From the NCBI GenBank assembly GCA_025362675.1, contig JANYFN010000046.1:1-51904 (forward strand): a DNA stretch of 51,904 nucleotides. Direction: 5' to 3'. This DNA comes from Limisphaerales bacterium. GTDB taxonomy: Bacteria > Verrucomicrobiota > Verrucomicrobiia > Limisphaerales > UBA11358. Shown here piece after piece: positions 8,246 through 17,964 of this stretch (the first letter of the stretch is position 1; every line of letters begins with the position of its first letter). The position numbers and the translations under genes are program-made. The notes under the pieces are model-generated. The model made no database searches, was not told the DNA's origin, and saw nothing but the letters and a program-made list of their open reading frames with translations.

Positions 8246-9013
8246 ATGGTTCACGTTGAAGGTCTCACTAAACTTTACGGCGATTTTACCGCCGTCAACG
8301 AGCTGTCATTTACCATTCAGCCCGGCGAAGTCGTCGGGCTCGTCGGCCCGAACGGTGCCGGCAAAACCACCACGTTGCGCTGTCTGGCCGGCATCATTCC
8401 GCCCACGCGCGGCAGCGTGCGCGTGGGCGACCACGACATCGTGCGCGAAGCGATTGCCGCCAAAAAACAACTCGCCTTCCTGACGGATGAGCCGCGCCTA
8501 TTTGATTATCTCACGGTCTGGCAACACTTGAATTTCGTCGCCCGCATCTATCAAGTGGCCGATTACGAGACCATCGGCGCGACCTTGCTGGATGAACTGG
8601 AACTCGCGAATAAAAAAGATTCCTTGCCCGGCGAACTCTCGCGCGGCATGAAACAAAAACTCGCGATCGCCTGCGGTCTGCTGCATTCGCCCAAGGTAAT
8701 TTATTTTGATGAACCACTCACGGGCCTTGATCCCTACGGTATCCGGCGCATGAAAGATTCCATTCTCAAGCGCGCCCGCGACGGCGCGGCGATCATCATC
8801 AGTTCGCATCTGCTACACCTCGTCGAAGAAATTTGCACGCGGTTATTAATCTTGAAGAGCGGCCATAAAATCGCTGACGGCACGATGGCCGAGGTGACAC
8901 GGAAATTTTCTCAGCAGTCCGGCGATACGAGCCTGGAAGAAATTTTCTTCCGCGCCACCGGCGATGTTAGCGCGCCCCTCCCACCGCCGGTGCTGCCCAT
9001 TTCGCCCCAATGA
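8246..9013 (+). CDS. ABC transporter ATP-binding protein
   Basis: A 255-aa ABC ATPase with Walker A GPNGAGKT (34-41), signature LSRGMKQ (131-137), Walker B VIYFDEP with catalytic Glu156, D-loop TGLDP and switch His188 in ISSHLL. At the Q-loop the sequence is FLTDEPRLF, with an acidic residue where Gln is usual, a pattern seen in many export-type ABC ATPases of the drug/multidrug (ABC-2) kind. The C-terminal tail is Pro-rich. It overlaps the membrane protein gene downstream by 4 bp (ATGA), so the two form one exporter. The intergenic region upstream (8006-8245) separates it from the divergent CPBP operon. Confidence 0.93.
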   Translation: MVHVEGLTKLYGDFTAVNELSFTIQPGEVVGLVGPNGAGKTTTLRCLAGIIPPTRGSVRVGDHDIVREAIAAKKQLAFLTDEPRLFDYLTVWQHLNFVARIYQVADYETIGATLLDELELANKKDSLPGELSRGMKQKLAIACGLLHSPKVIYFDEPLTGLDPYGIRRMKDSILKRARDGAAIIISSHLLHLVEEICTRLLILKSGHKIADGTMAEVTRKFSQQSGDTSLEEIFFRATGDVSAPLPPPVLPISPQ

Positions 9014-10758
9014 TCACAGCGCTTTTCTATCTGCAACTGCAATCCGCGCGCAACCGGCTCGTGACGCGGTTCAAACGGCTCAAACAACCGAAATATCTTT
9101 TTGGTGCGCTCGCGGGCGGACTGTATTTCTACTTTTATTTCTTCCGCTTTCTCTTTCAAGGGGCCGGTCGTCACAGCCCTCACCAGACGGCGCTGACGGG
9201 GTTGCCGCCAGAATTCATGGCACCCCTGGAATCGCTCGGCGCCGCGGCGCTATTCATCATCGTCGTGCTCGCGTGGTTGATTCCGCGTGATCGCGCCGCG
9301 CTCACGTTTACCGAGGCGGAAGTGGCATTTCTGTTTCCGGCACCCGTGTCGCGCCGCACACTGATCCATTTCAAACTGCTCCGCTCCCAACTGCGAATTT
9401 TTATCAGCGCCATGTTCCTGACGCTGCTCACGCGCCGCTTCGGCGGTCACGCTTGGACACATGGCTTCGGCTGGTGGCTGATTCTCTCGACGCTCGATTT
9501 ACATTTTCTAGGCTCGTCGTTTGCGCGGACGCTATTGCTGGACCGCGGCATCTCCAACCAGCTGAGAAGGCTGATGGTTTTTGCGATGGTCGGCGGCCTT
9601 GCGGGCGTCGTCTGGCTATGGGCGAAAAAAACTTTGCCGCCGCTGACTTCGGAAGACACCGCTGATCCAACGGCCTTTTTTAATTACGCCCAACAACTGC
9701 TGGAGGCCGGCCCGGCGTTGTATCTGCTATTCCCATTTCATCTGCTGGTGCGACCGTTTTTCGCCCCGGATACAACGACTTTTTTAACCGCGCTGGCACC
9801 GGCGGCACTGCTGTTTTTACTTCATTATTGCTGGGTGATTTTTTCCGACGTGGCGTTCGAGGAAGCCACCGTGGCGGCATCGCAAAAGCTCGCCACCAAG
9901 GTGGCCGCCATCCGCGCCGGCAACTGGCAGGCGGCCGGGAAAAAACCAAAAGCCAAACGTGCATGGTTCCCACTCGCGCCCGTTGGCCCGGCCGCGACAG
10001 CGTTGCTGTGGAAAAACCTCATCGGCGTCGGCCAAATTTTTTCCGCGCGGCTGGGGATTATTTTGCTCATCGTGATGATCGCATTTTTCGCCGGGTTTGG
10101 TGGCTCCGCGCATGTGAAAAATTTCTCACTGATCGCCGGCCTCATCACCGCCGCCCTGCTGGGTTATTCGGCGCTGCTTGGTCCGCAATTGTTGCGGCTG
10201 GATTTTCGCCAGGACCTGCCACTGGCGGACCTCCTTAAAACATATCCGCTGCCGGGCTGGCAGATTGCGCTCGGCGAAATCCTTGCGCCCGTCGCGGTGC
10301 TGGCCAGCTTTCAATGGTTGCTGCTCCTCCTCGGTTGCGCGTTGGTTTTATTTCTGCCGGGCGAGCACGCCGGTTTGATGTTGGCCATCGGCCTCAGCGC
10401 GGCGGTGCTGTTGCCCGTGCTGGATTTTTTGATGTTGCTCATCCCGAACGCCGCTGTGCTGCTATTTCCATCGTGGGTTCAGGCAGGCAAAGATAGCCCG
10501 CGTGGAGTAGAAGCGATCGGCCAACGATTAATTTTTGCCGTGGGCCAAATGCTGGTGCTGGCCCTCGCGCTAGTGCCGGCGGTGCTCGCCTTTGCGGCGG
10601 TTTATTTCCTGCTCAAGCTGGCGCTCGGACCGGTGGTGCCGATTCCGTTTGCGACGCTGGCGGCCTGCATGATCCTGACGGTGGAAGGCGGATTCGGCGT
10701 GCTGCTGCTGGGCCGCTGGTTCGAGCGTTTTGACGTGACGGAAGAATCCTCGCGCTGA
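9010..10758 (+). CDS. ABC exporter membrane subunit
   Basis: A 582-aa polytopic membrane protein with a basic amphipathic N-terminus (LQSARNRLVTRFKRLKQPKY) and many hydrophobic segments arranged in two halves. A cytoplasmic basic stretch (KKPKAKRAWFPLAP) lies near residue 320. The style fits the 'putative ABC exporter' family more than classic ABC-2 permeases. Coupling to the ATPase gene by a 4-bp overlap supports its role as the transmembrane partner. Cargo is unknown; no dedicated substrate gene or periplasmic adaptor lies next to it. Confidence 0.8.
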   Translation: MITALFYLQLQSARNRLVTRFKRLKQPKYLFGALAGGLYFYFYFFRFLFQGAGRHSPHQTALTGLPPEFMAPLESLGAAALFIIVVLAWLIPRDRAALTFTEAEVAFLFPAPVSRRTLIHFKLLRSQLRIFISAMFLTLLTRRFGGHAWTHGFGWWLILSTLDLHFLGSSFARTLLLDRGISNQLRRLMVFAMVGGLAGVVWLWAKKTLPPLTSEDTADPTAFFNYAQQLLEAGPALYLLFPFHLLVRPFFAPDTTTFLTALAPAALLFLLHYCWVIFSDVAFEEATVAASQKLATKVAAIRAGNWQAAGKKPKAKRAWFPLAPVGPAATALLWKNLIGVGQIFSARLGIILLIVMIAFFAGFGGSAHVKNFSLIAGLITAALLGYSALLGPQLLRLDFRQDLPLADLLKTYPLPGWQIALGEILAPVAVLASFQWLLLLLGCALVLFLPGEHAGLMLAIGLSAAVLLPVLDFLMLLIPNAAVLLFPSWVQAGKDSPRGVEAIGQRLIFAVGQMLVLALALVPAVLAFAAVYFLLKLALGPVVPIPFATLAACMILTVEGGFGVLLLGRWFERFDVTEESSR

Positions 10759-10824
10759 ACAAATCCAGCCGGTTCCGCGCTTGCGTGAACTTCGAATTCC
10801 GATTTATACTCGCCTTCTAAATTT

Positions 10825-11820
10825 ATGAACAAAGCTCCTATTCGTGTCGCGGTCACCGGCGCTGCCGGCCAAATTGGATATTCACTCCTGTTCCGCATCG
10901 CTTCCGGTGCGGCGTTTGGGCCGGATCAGCCGGTCATCATCCACCTCCTCGAACGTGCCGATGAAAAAGTCATGGCCGCGCTGCAAGGCGTGTGCATGGA
11001 ACTCGACGACTGCGCGTTTCCGTTGCTCAAAGGTCTCGTGCCGACCTCGAATCCCGACGAAGGTTTCAAGGGCGTGAACTGGGCGCTGCTCGTCGGCGCG
11101 CAACCGCGCGGTCCCGGCATGGAACGCAAAGATTTGCTCGCCGCGAATGGAAAAATTTTTACCGGCCAGGGCAACGCCATTGCCAAGAACGCCGCTGCCG
11201 ATGTGCGCGTGCTCGTCGTCGGCAATCCGTGCAACACCAACGCGCTCATCGCAGCGAACAATGCGCCTGGCATCCCGAAGGAACGCTTCTTCGCGATGAC
11301 CGCGCTCGATGAAAATCGCGCCAAATCCCAGCTCGCCAAAAAAGCCAGCGTGGACACCACCGCCGTGACGAACCTCGCCATCTGGGGCAACCATAGCGCC
11401 ACGATGTATCCCGATTTCTTCAACACGAAAATCAATGGACGCCTCGTGCCGGAAATCATCAGCCATCGTGAATGGCTCGAAAAAGATTTCATCAGCACCG
11501 TTCAACAGCGCGGCGCGGCCATCATCAAGGCGCGTGGATTGAGCAGCGCCGCGAGCGCCGCGAATGCCGCCGTGGACACCGTCCGCAAGCTCGTCACGCC
11601 CACCGCGCCCGGCGACTGGTTCAGCGTCGCGGTTCACTCCGACGGCAGCTACGGCATCGAGAAGGGTTTGATCTTCAGCTATCCGATCCGCAGCAACGGC
11701 AAGGATTTTGAGATCGTCCAAGGCGTGCCGCTGAATGAATTCAGCAAAGCGAAAATCGCCGCGACGGAAAATGAATTGAAGGAAGAGAAAGCGCTCGTCG
11801 CGGATTTGATCAAGAAATAA
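10825..11820 (+). CDS. mdh: Malate dehydrogenase
   Basis: A 331-aa NAD-dependent malate dehydrogenase (malate to oxaloacetate, TCA cycle, cytoplasm). It has the Rossmann motif [12 protein letters not shown] near residues 10-21, the substrate-loop area [13 protein letters not shown], the cofactor-side [13 protein letters not shown] and the catalytic His in [12 protein letters not shown]. The length and the [15 protein letters not shown] pattern are those of the cytosolic-type (group I) enzymes. It forms its own transcription unit, ended by the terminator at 11848-11885. Confidence 0.96.
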   Translation: MNKAPIRVAVTGAAGQIGYSLLFRIASGAAFGPDQPVIIHLLERADEKVMAALQGVCMELDDCAFPLLKGLVPTSNPDEGFKGVNWALLVGAQPRGPGMERKDLLAANGKIFTGQGNAIAKNAAADVRVLVVGNPCNTNALIAANNAPGIPKERFFAMTALDENRAKSQLAKKASVDTTAVTNLAIWGNHSATMYPDFFNTKINGRLVPEIISHREWLEKDFISTVQQRGAAIIKARGLSSAASAANAAVDTVRKLVTPTAPGDWFSVAVHSDGSYGIEKGLIFSYPIRSNGKDFEIVQGVPLNEFSKAKIAATENELKEEKALVADLIKK

Positions 11821-11847
11821 TTTTCCGCAGCACCCGCAAGAAAAGCA

Positions 11848-11885
11848 AAAACCGCTCCAGAGAAAACTTCGGGGCGGTTTTTTTT
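11848..11885 (+). terminator. Intrinsic terminator after mdh
   Basis: AAAACCGCTCC pairs with GGGGCGGTTTT (11 pairs with one T-G wobble) around a 12-nt loop, and the right arm runs into eight consecutive T residues. It lies 28 bp after the mdh stop codon. Confidence 0.93.
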
Positions 11886-11962
11886 GCAGAACAAATCATG
11901 CAAGGCTTATCTCCATATTAGGCACCAGCTTCATAATTAAACTGTTTGTCCTGAATCATGGA

Positions 11963-12748
11963 CTACTCTGACGCTTCCCGCGTCTTCATCCAAATAAAAA
12001 CCAACGCTAAGCCATGCCAAAGAAACACCGAACCTAACAGCCCCCACTCCATAATTGCCGGCCATGAAACATGCGGCCTGTGGGATTCAGTCCACGCGTT
12101 TATCATCTGCGGCGAGGCCTGAGAATCAAATATGACCCGAACGATGGGATCGTTTGTGGACGTGCCTTGCGTGCCCTTCAAATGCTGCAAGGCGAAAACG
12201 CCGGAAACGCCGAGCAACAAGCTCACGAGCCAACACATCATTCCGGCGACTGCCAATGGACGTGAGGCTCGATTCTGCCAATAACGGCAAAAAGCAATCG
12301 TGAATAATGTCACGGTCACCCACCACCCAACAAAAAAAATCAGGAACGCGTCGTTGTGCGCTATGAGGTAGCCGAAAGGAACGTGAGTCGCGTAAAGAAA
12401 TCCAGGGATCAGGCCAAGCGTGCCGATGCCGCTAAGGATCAAAAAAGTAAACCAACCGAAGCCTGTGGCTACATAACCGAGTCGACTGTGAAGCTGCTTC
12501 CCCAGCAAATAGACAATGGGCAGTGACATGAGGCTGCCGAGCGCCTCGGTTGCGTTGAATAACCACGCGAGGCACGAGGTTCCCGGGAAGCCCAGTTCAG
12601 AAATAAAATGATTCGAGCAGGAAAATGGTGTTGTATTGCTGTGATTGTAGGAGGCGATTGTTAGGGAAATACCAAGAGTCCAAATGATGGCTCCGATAAC
12701 TGCGGCACCAATGGCCACGAACGTCTGACGTGATTGATTGAAGCTCAT
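11963..12748 (-). CDS. DUF998-like multi-pass membrane protein
   Basis: A 261-aa protein from the ATG at 12748; a GTG at 12778 would add ten residues. It has six or seven hydrophobic segments. The first is FVAIGAAVIGAIIWTLGIS, and an early loop holds two Cys residues (FSCSNHFISELGFPGTSC) resembling the SELG region of DUF998 proteins. A large C-terminal extracytoplasmic loop (about 190-230) precedes the last segment. No enzymatic motif is visible. It stands alone, convergent with mdh. Function unknown; the family guess is moderate. Confidence 0.6.
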   Translation of the reverse strand: MSFNQSRQTFVAIGAAVIGAIIWTLGISLTIASYNHSNTTPFSCSNHFISELGFPGTSCLAWLFNATEALGSLMSLPIVYLLGKQLHSRLGYVATGFGWFTFLILSGIGTLGLIPGFLYATHVPFGYLIAHNDAFLIFFVGWWVTVTLFTIAFCRYWQNRASRPLAVAGMMCWLVSLLLGVSGVFALQHLKGTQGTSTNDPIVRVIFDSQASPQMINAWTESHRPHVSWPAIMEWGLLGSVFLWHGLALVFIWMKTREASE

Positions 12749-13139
12749 CTTTCTTTGTCTAACATCTATATTAGCCACAGCAGTGTTAGCTATTTCTAAT
12801 AGGAGACAATAGGCAAATAGGTCGCACCCATGGTTTAATTTTTTTGCGGCGCATTATGGCGCGACTTGTCTCCCATCCCTTCGGCCATGCTGGGAGCAAA
12901 TCAAACCGGCCATTGCCTCGCAAGACTTATGTGGTGGCAGTTCTCGCGCTGCGAGAACTCCGTCGCCGAGCGCAGCGTATTCGGCGACGGCAGCGAATGG
13001 ACAAGACGTGTGCTTTACCACGTTCGTTCCGCCCGCTTTACGGGCGGAATTCTCGCAGCGCGAGAATTTCCACCATGCAGATCGCGCGCGCGTGTTTTCT
13101 TTCGTGTGTTTCGCATGTCTCGCGGTTAAATTTTTCCGA
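12749..13139. other. Non-coding stretch holding palindromic repeats
   Basis: About 390 bp between the divergent membrane protein and thioesterase genes. I see no credible gene: the open frames here change with every hairpin and have no homologous look. The right half holds the multi-hairpin element (12932-13075) and an AT-rich repeat just before the thioesterase start. The left part has a weak hairpin around TCTCCCA/TGGGAG near 12880. Confidence 0.6.
12932..13075. repeat. 144-bp multi-hairpin palindromic element
   Basis: The outer arms TGGTGG (12932-12937) and CCACCA (13070-13075) enclose four stem-loops: AGTTCTCGC/GCGAGAACT with loop GCT (12939-12959); CCGTCGCCGA/TCGGCGACGG (12960-12990); TTCCGCCCG/CGGGCGGAA (13027-13049); and AATTCTCGC/GCGAGAATT with loop AGC (13048-13068). 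The first and last hairpins are imperfect inverted copies of each other, and their differences preserve pairing within each hairpin. A fifth, weaker 5-bp stem (ACGTG/CACGT) lies at 13006-13023. It looks like a REP/MITE-like cruciform element. Confidence 0.8.
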
Positions 13140-13535
13140 ATGAAATCGCGCCCCAGGATTGGTGAAGTCGGCGAGCTGGCCATTCCGACAGACATGAAAC
13201 ACGTCGTGGAATTTCATGGCGATGGGATGCCCGCCGTCGTTTCCACGCCGAACATCATCCAGTTTTTGGAACGCACCGCGCGGCACACGCTCACGCCGCA
13301 TCTTGAAGCGGATGAACGTTCCGTAGGTCTGGAAATTGATATTCGCCATCTCGCGCCGACGCCAGTGGGCCAGACGATTCATTGCACCGCGCGCGTCATC
13401 TCCGTTGAAGGCAGCAAGGTGCAGTTTCAGATCGAAGCCCATGATGCGCACGAAGTCATCGTGCGCGGCCTGCATAAACGCGCCATCATTCGCACGGAAA
13501 GTTTCAGCCGACGCGTGAAGGAAAAAGCGGGATAA
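13140..13535 (+). CDS. Hotdog-fold thioesterase, fluoroacetyl-CoA thioesterase-like
   Basis: A 131-aa protein starting at MKSRPRIGEVGELAIPT; an open frame continues upstream to 13008 but runs through the palindromic element and is not protein-like. Motifs of the FlK-like single-domain hotdog thioesterases are present: VVSTPNIIQFLERTA, the central helix with the acyl-binding face, and APTPVGQTIHCTARV, VEGSKVQFQIEAHD. Members hydrolyse small acyl-CoA esters. The start lies only 64 bp after the palindromic element, so its mRNA may carry part of that structure. Physiological substrate unknown. Confidence 0.85.
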   Translation: MKSRPRIGEVGELAIPTDMKHVVEFHGDGMPAVVSTPNIIQFLERTARHTLTPHLEADERSVGLEIDIRHLAPTPVGQTIHCTARVISVEGSKVQFQIEAHDAHEVIVRGLHKRAIIRTESFSRRVKEKAG

Positions 13536-13574
13536 ATTGCAACGGCGCAGGTTTGTGCGCCAGCGGCTTATTTT

Positions 13575-14312
13575 TCACCTGAAGCTACGCAACAAGTTGA
13601 GCGGTTGGCGGAGGCTGACGACGACGGGAAAACGCGGCAAAGCAAATGGATCTGTATTGCGCGTGATTACTTTTGGCTCGACCGACCACGCGCGCTCAAA
13701 ACCGGCTTCGGCGACGAGCGCGCGGACGACTGGATTCATTTCACCATAGGGATACGCGAAGTCCGTGACAGCGCGTGAAAAAAGATCTTCCAGCATTTTT
13801 TTGCTCGCCGTGATTTCTTCACGCGCCGTTGCCAGCGGAAGTTGGGTGAGATGGGCGTGCGTGACGGTGTGCGCTCCGATGTCGTGACCGGCGGCGAGCC
13901 AGTCGCGCACTTGCGCCGTGTCCATCAAGGGTTCGAGCCGCTCGCCGTCCGCATTATCCCAGGTGCTCGTGCCGCCGAGTTGGCCAGAAACAAGAAAATT
14001 GATCGCTTGAAAACCACATTCATTCAGCGCGGGCGCACCATTTTTCAGCACGCTGGCAAAGCCGTCGTCGAAGGTGATGATGATTTTACGACTGCCCTCA
14101 AGCTGCTCGCGGGTGCTGACAATCGTCGTGCAAAAGCCTGCGCGCCGCAACCGATGCATCTGCGTGCGAAAACTTAAGGGGCTGACGTAAAGTCCGCGAC
14201 GCCGGACGCCAAACTTGAAGCGATCAATTTTGTGATAGAGCAATGCTGGCAGGCCGTGCGTGAACGTCGTCTCGAAATGTTGCCCCGTCGCGTAGTTCGG
14301 CAGAGTGCTCAT
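13575..14312 (-). CDS. Polysaccharide deacetylase (NodB-fold)
   Basis: A 245-aa carbohydrate esterase family 4-type protein. It has the metal/catalytic motif TFDDG (Asp82, Asp83), HTVTHAHL with metal ligands His148 and His152, and AYPYG near 185. Such enzymes remove N-acetyl groups from GlcNAc polymers. No signal peptide is visible, so it may act on a lipid-linked precursor in the cytoplasm or be exported by other means. It overlaps the GT4 gene upstream by 4 bp and ends the minus-strand exopolysaccharide run, which supports tailoring of the polymer. Confidence 0.9.
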   Translation of the reverse strand: MSTLPNYATGQHFETTFTHGLPALLYHKIDRFKFGVRRRGLYVSPLSFRTQMHRLRRAGFCTTIVSTREQLEGSRKIIITFDDGFASVLKNGAPALNECGFQAINFLVSGQLGGTSTWDNADGERLEPLMDTAQVRDWLAAGHDIGAHTVTHAHLTQLPLATAREEITASKKMLEDLFSRAVTDFAYPYGEMNPVVRALVAEAGFERAWSVEPKVITRNTDPFALPRFPVVVSLRQPLNLLRSFR

Positions 14313-15352
14313 GGCAGTATTTTTGTCCCGGCCTGAAACGCCGCGAACGCGTCTTCAATGATTTTCAGATACAGCCCGGACACACGGCTCGCAGTGAAAT
14401 GTTGCGCGTGTGCGGCGGCGTGTTTTTGGTAGGCGGCGAGCCGTTCCGGGTGCGTGAGTAGTTCGGCCAGCCGCTCGGCGAGGAGGTGCGCATCGCCCAT
14501 TGGGAAACGCACGCCGCAGGGACCGATCGCATCGGTGAGACCGCCCGCGCCTTCCGAGCCGACAACGACGCAGCCGCACGCGATGCCTTCGAGCGCGACG
14601 ATCCCGAACGTTTCCGGCGTAATCGAAGGCACGACGAGAATGTGGTGGCGGCAATAAATTTCGCGCAATTCCGTGCCGGTGCGGGGGCCGATGAATTCGA
14701 CTTCATCCGCCACGCCAAGCTGCTGCGCGAGTCGCTGCGCTGGCTCCATTTCCGGGCCGCCGCCGACAATGGTCAGTCCCGGCGACTGACCGTTGCCGCG
14801 CAATTCCGCCAGCGCGGCGAGCAGAATATTGAGGCCCTTGCTGGAAACGAGCCGGCCAACGAAAAGCAGTTTGCGCGTTCGCGGAATTGCGGAATCACGC
14901 CAAAACATCACGTCGTTGTAAGGTGGGCCGATGACGACGGACGGGGCGTCCACATGATCCGCCACGGCCTGACTCACGGAAATGCACAAGGCGCGGCGGA
15001 GCAGACGGCGTTTGAAACGCTCCATCCATCCCACCGAGCCATCGTTTTGGGTAAGCCAGCTATGATGCGCGATGACCCAGGGCCGACGCAGCAACATGAG
15101 CGGCCACGCCAAGCGCACGCTTAAATGCACGCTCAAAAAAACATCGCACCACGCGACCTGACGCCACAAACCGAGCACGCCCGGATGGCGCAAGAGCCGA
15201 TAGTTGATCGCCGTCAAATCATCGCCCGCCGTGGTGGTGATGACGCGCACTTCATGCCCCGCCGCCGCGAATTCCTGTGCGATTAACGAAGATGAGGTTG
15301 CGATTCCGCCGAGCAGCGGATGGAAAACGTAGCTGGCAATCAGAATTCTCAT
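14309..15352 (-). CDS. GT4 family glycosyltransferase
   Basis: 347 aa from the ATG giving MRILIASYVFHPLLGGIATS; an upstream frame start at 15424 adds 24 unconserved residues. GT-B fold: the N-terminal half has the HPLLGGIAT acceptor loop, and the C-terminal half has LLFVGRLVSSKGLNILL, IVGGGPEM and the nucleotide-sugar motif PSITPETFGIVALEGIACG (EX7E-type). It would transfer a sugar from an activated nucleotide donor to a growing lipid-linked exopolysaccharide. It is coupled to the deacetylase gene (ATGA overlap) and lies downstream of UDP-xylose synthase. Confidence 0.9.
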   Translation of the reverse strand: MRILIASYVFHPLLGGIATSSSLIAQEFAAAGHEVRVITTTAGDDLTAINYRLLRHPGVLGLWRQVAWCDVFLSVHLSVRLAWPLMLLRRPWVIAHHSWLTQNDGSVGWMERFKRRLLRRALCISVSQAVADHVDAPSVVIGPPYNDVMFWRDSAIPRTRKLLFVGRLVSSKGLNILLAALAELRGNGQSPGLTIVGGGPEMEPAQRLAQQLGVADEVEFIGPRTGTELREIYCRHHILVVPSITPETFGIVALEGIACGCVVVGSEGAGGLTDAIGPCGVRFPMGDAHLLAERLAELLTHPERLAAYQKHAAAHAQHFTASRVSGLYLKIIEDAFAAFQAGTKILP

Positions 15353-15538
15353 TCGCAAAAGAGTCCCCTGTCCTTGACCGCCGATGGAAATTTTTTGACG
15401 CGGCGCAGAATGCTTGAAAAACAAGTTGGATCAAGCGCCTACGCCTTCCAATCTAAAAACAGCCAGCCGACAATTTCAACCAAAAATAAAACTGTGCCTG
15501 CTTCGTCGCCACGCCCGCCAGCAACCGCCATTTTGATT

Positions 15539-16498
<960 letters not shown>

Positions 16499-16555
16499 AA
16501 TCAGTTCAATGTTTATCAGTTAAATTTAGCAGGAGATTTATTTTTTGGAATTTTT

Positions 16556-17959
16556 TCATTTTGCGCCCGTGCCGGCAAATACGGCTGGAATGGTGCGGAG
16601 CAGGATGACGAGATCCAGCCAGATGGACCAGTTATCAATGTATTCGAGGTCAAGGCGAACCCATTCTTTGAAATCGGAAATCTTGTTGCGACCGCTGACC
16701 TGCCAGAGACAAGTGAGACCGGGTTTCACGCTCAGGCGGCGACGATGCGCGAGGTCGTTGAAGCGTTTGACTTCATCCACCGGCAGCGGACGCGGGCCGA
16801 CCAGACTCATCTCGCCGCGCAGAATGTTGAAGAGTTGGGGGAGTTCATCGAGACTGTATTTGCGAAGCCATTTGCCGATCGGCGTAATGCGCGGATCGTT
16901 GGTGACTTTGAAGACAGGGCCGGTCATCTCATTCATCGCCGCGAGCTCGTGCTGGAACTGCTCGGCGTTGGTCTGCATGGTTCGAAATTTGAAGATTTTG
17001 AAGGGGGCGCCGTTAAGACCAGATCGTTGTTGCCGGAAAAAAACCGGGCCCGGTGAGGTGACTTTGATGAGGAGGGCGACGAGCAACATCAGGGGCGCGG
17101 CGGCGAGGATCATCAACAACGAACCGGTGAAATCCATTGCCAGTTTGGTGAACATCTGCCAGGAATTTTCCGGCGTCGAGCGAAAGACGATGAGCGGCTG
17201 GTTGAACATTTCGTCTAAGCTGGCGCGGGCAACGTGCGTCGTAAAAAAATCCGCGACCAACCACGCTTCAACGCCTTCGGTCTCGCACAGATGGATGACG
17301 CTTTCCACGCGTTCAAGCTGCGTGTGGCGGGTGCTCAAGAGAACGCCGCTGACGGAATGTTCATGGAGCAGTTCGATCAGCTGGGGGAGCGGGGTTTCCG
17401 CCAGATTGAATTCCGCGACAATGACCGTGCTATCGGCCGCCGCCGCCTGAATCATGCGCTTGAGCCGGGCGATTTCGCTGCCGGCGGCGGCGATGATGAC
17501 GTTACGTTTATATTGTGCTTTCGCCACGCGACTGCGCAGCACGAGCCGGAGGAACTCCTCTTTGAGCCAAACGAGGGAAAAGCTGATGACGCCAAAAAAT
17601 ATGATTACTCCGCGCGGCACCGGGTTGGTTTGCTTAAAAATAAACAGGAGTAAAACGAGCCCAATACACAGGATGAAGCAGCCTTTGAGCAACGGCCAGA
17701 ACATCAGAATGCGCGTGCCGATGACGGGGCGGTTGTAAAATCCTTGCGATTCAAGCACGAGTGGCGCGGCGGGCACGAGCGCGAAATAAAGCCAGACCAC
17801 TTGATCAAAGGCGCCCGCATCAACCGGGGGCAAGCCGAGCCAATTATGGACGGCCGGTTGGCTCCGCAAAACGAACGCGAGCCAGAAGCTGACCGCGAAG
17901 ACGCAGGCATCGCTGATCTGCTGGACCTGCGTTCGGATATGTCGGTCGCGTTGAAGCAT
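16556..17959 (-). CDS. Exopolysaccharide polyprenyl glycosylphosphotransferase
   Basis: A 467-aa initiating enzyme that moves a sugar-1-phosphate onto undecaprenyl phosphate at the inner membrane. The N-terminal half has four hydrophobic segments and a Rossmann-like CoA-binding-type domain (NVIIAAAGSEIARL). A fifth hydrophobic segment near 275 precedes the catalytic domain, with KIFKFRTM, DELPQLFNILRGEMSLVGPRP and SVKPGLTCLWQVSGRN. All hallmark blocks are present. It lies 5 bp after the EpsI gene, so exosortase, EpsI and the initiating transferase form one unit. Confidence 0.93.
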   Translation of the reverse strand: MLQRDRHIRTQVQQISDACVFAVSFWLAFVLRSQPAVHNWLGLPPVDAGAFDQVVWLYFALVPAAPLVLESQGFYNRPVIGTRILMFWPLLKGCFILCIGLVLLLFIFKQTNPVPRGVIIFFGVISFSLVWLKEEFLRLVLRSRVAKAQYKRNVIIAAAGSEIARLKRMIQAAAADSTVIVAEFNLAETPLPQLIELLHEHSVSGVLLSTRHTQLERVESVIHLCETEGVEAWLVADFFTTHVARASLDEMFNQPLIVFRSTPENSWQMFTKLAMDFTGSLLMILAAAPLMLLVALLIKVTSPGPVFFRQQRSGLNGAPFKIFKFRTMQTNAEQFQHELAAMNEMTGPVFKVTNDPRITPIGKWLRKYSLDELPQLFNILRGEMSLVGPRPLPVDEVKRFNDLAHRRRLSVKPGLTCLWQVSGRNKISDFKEWVRLDLEYIDNWSIWLDLVILLRTIPAVFAGTGAK

Positions 17960-17964
17960 GAAAA

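Noticed and set aside
10882-11721. 279-aa minus-strand open frame
   Set aside because: Antisense to mdh, which has its complete motif set and its own terminator.
12844-13143. Small open frames across the palindromic region
   Set aside because: They run through the hairpin element; the translations simply reflect the repeats.
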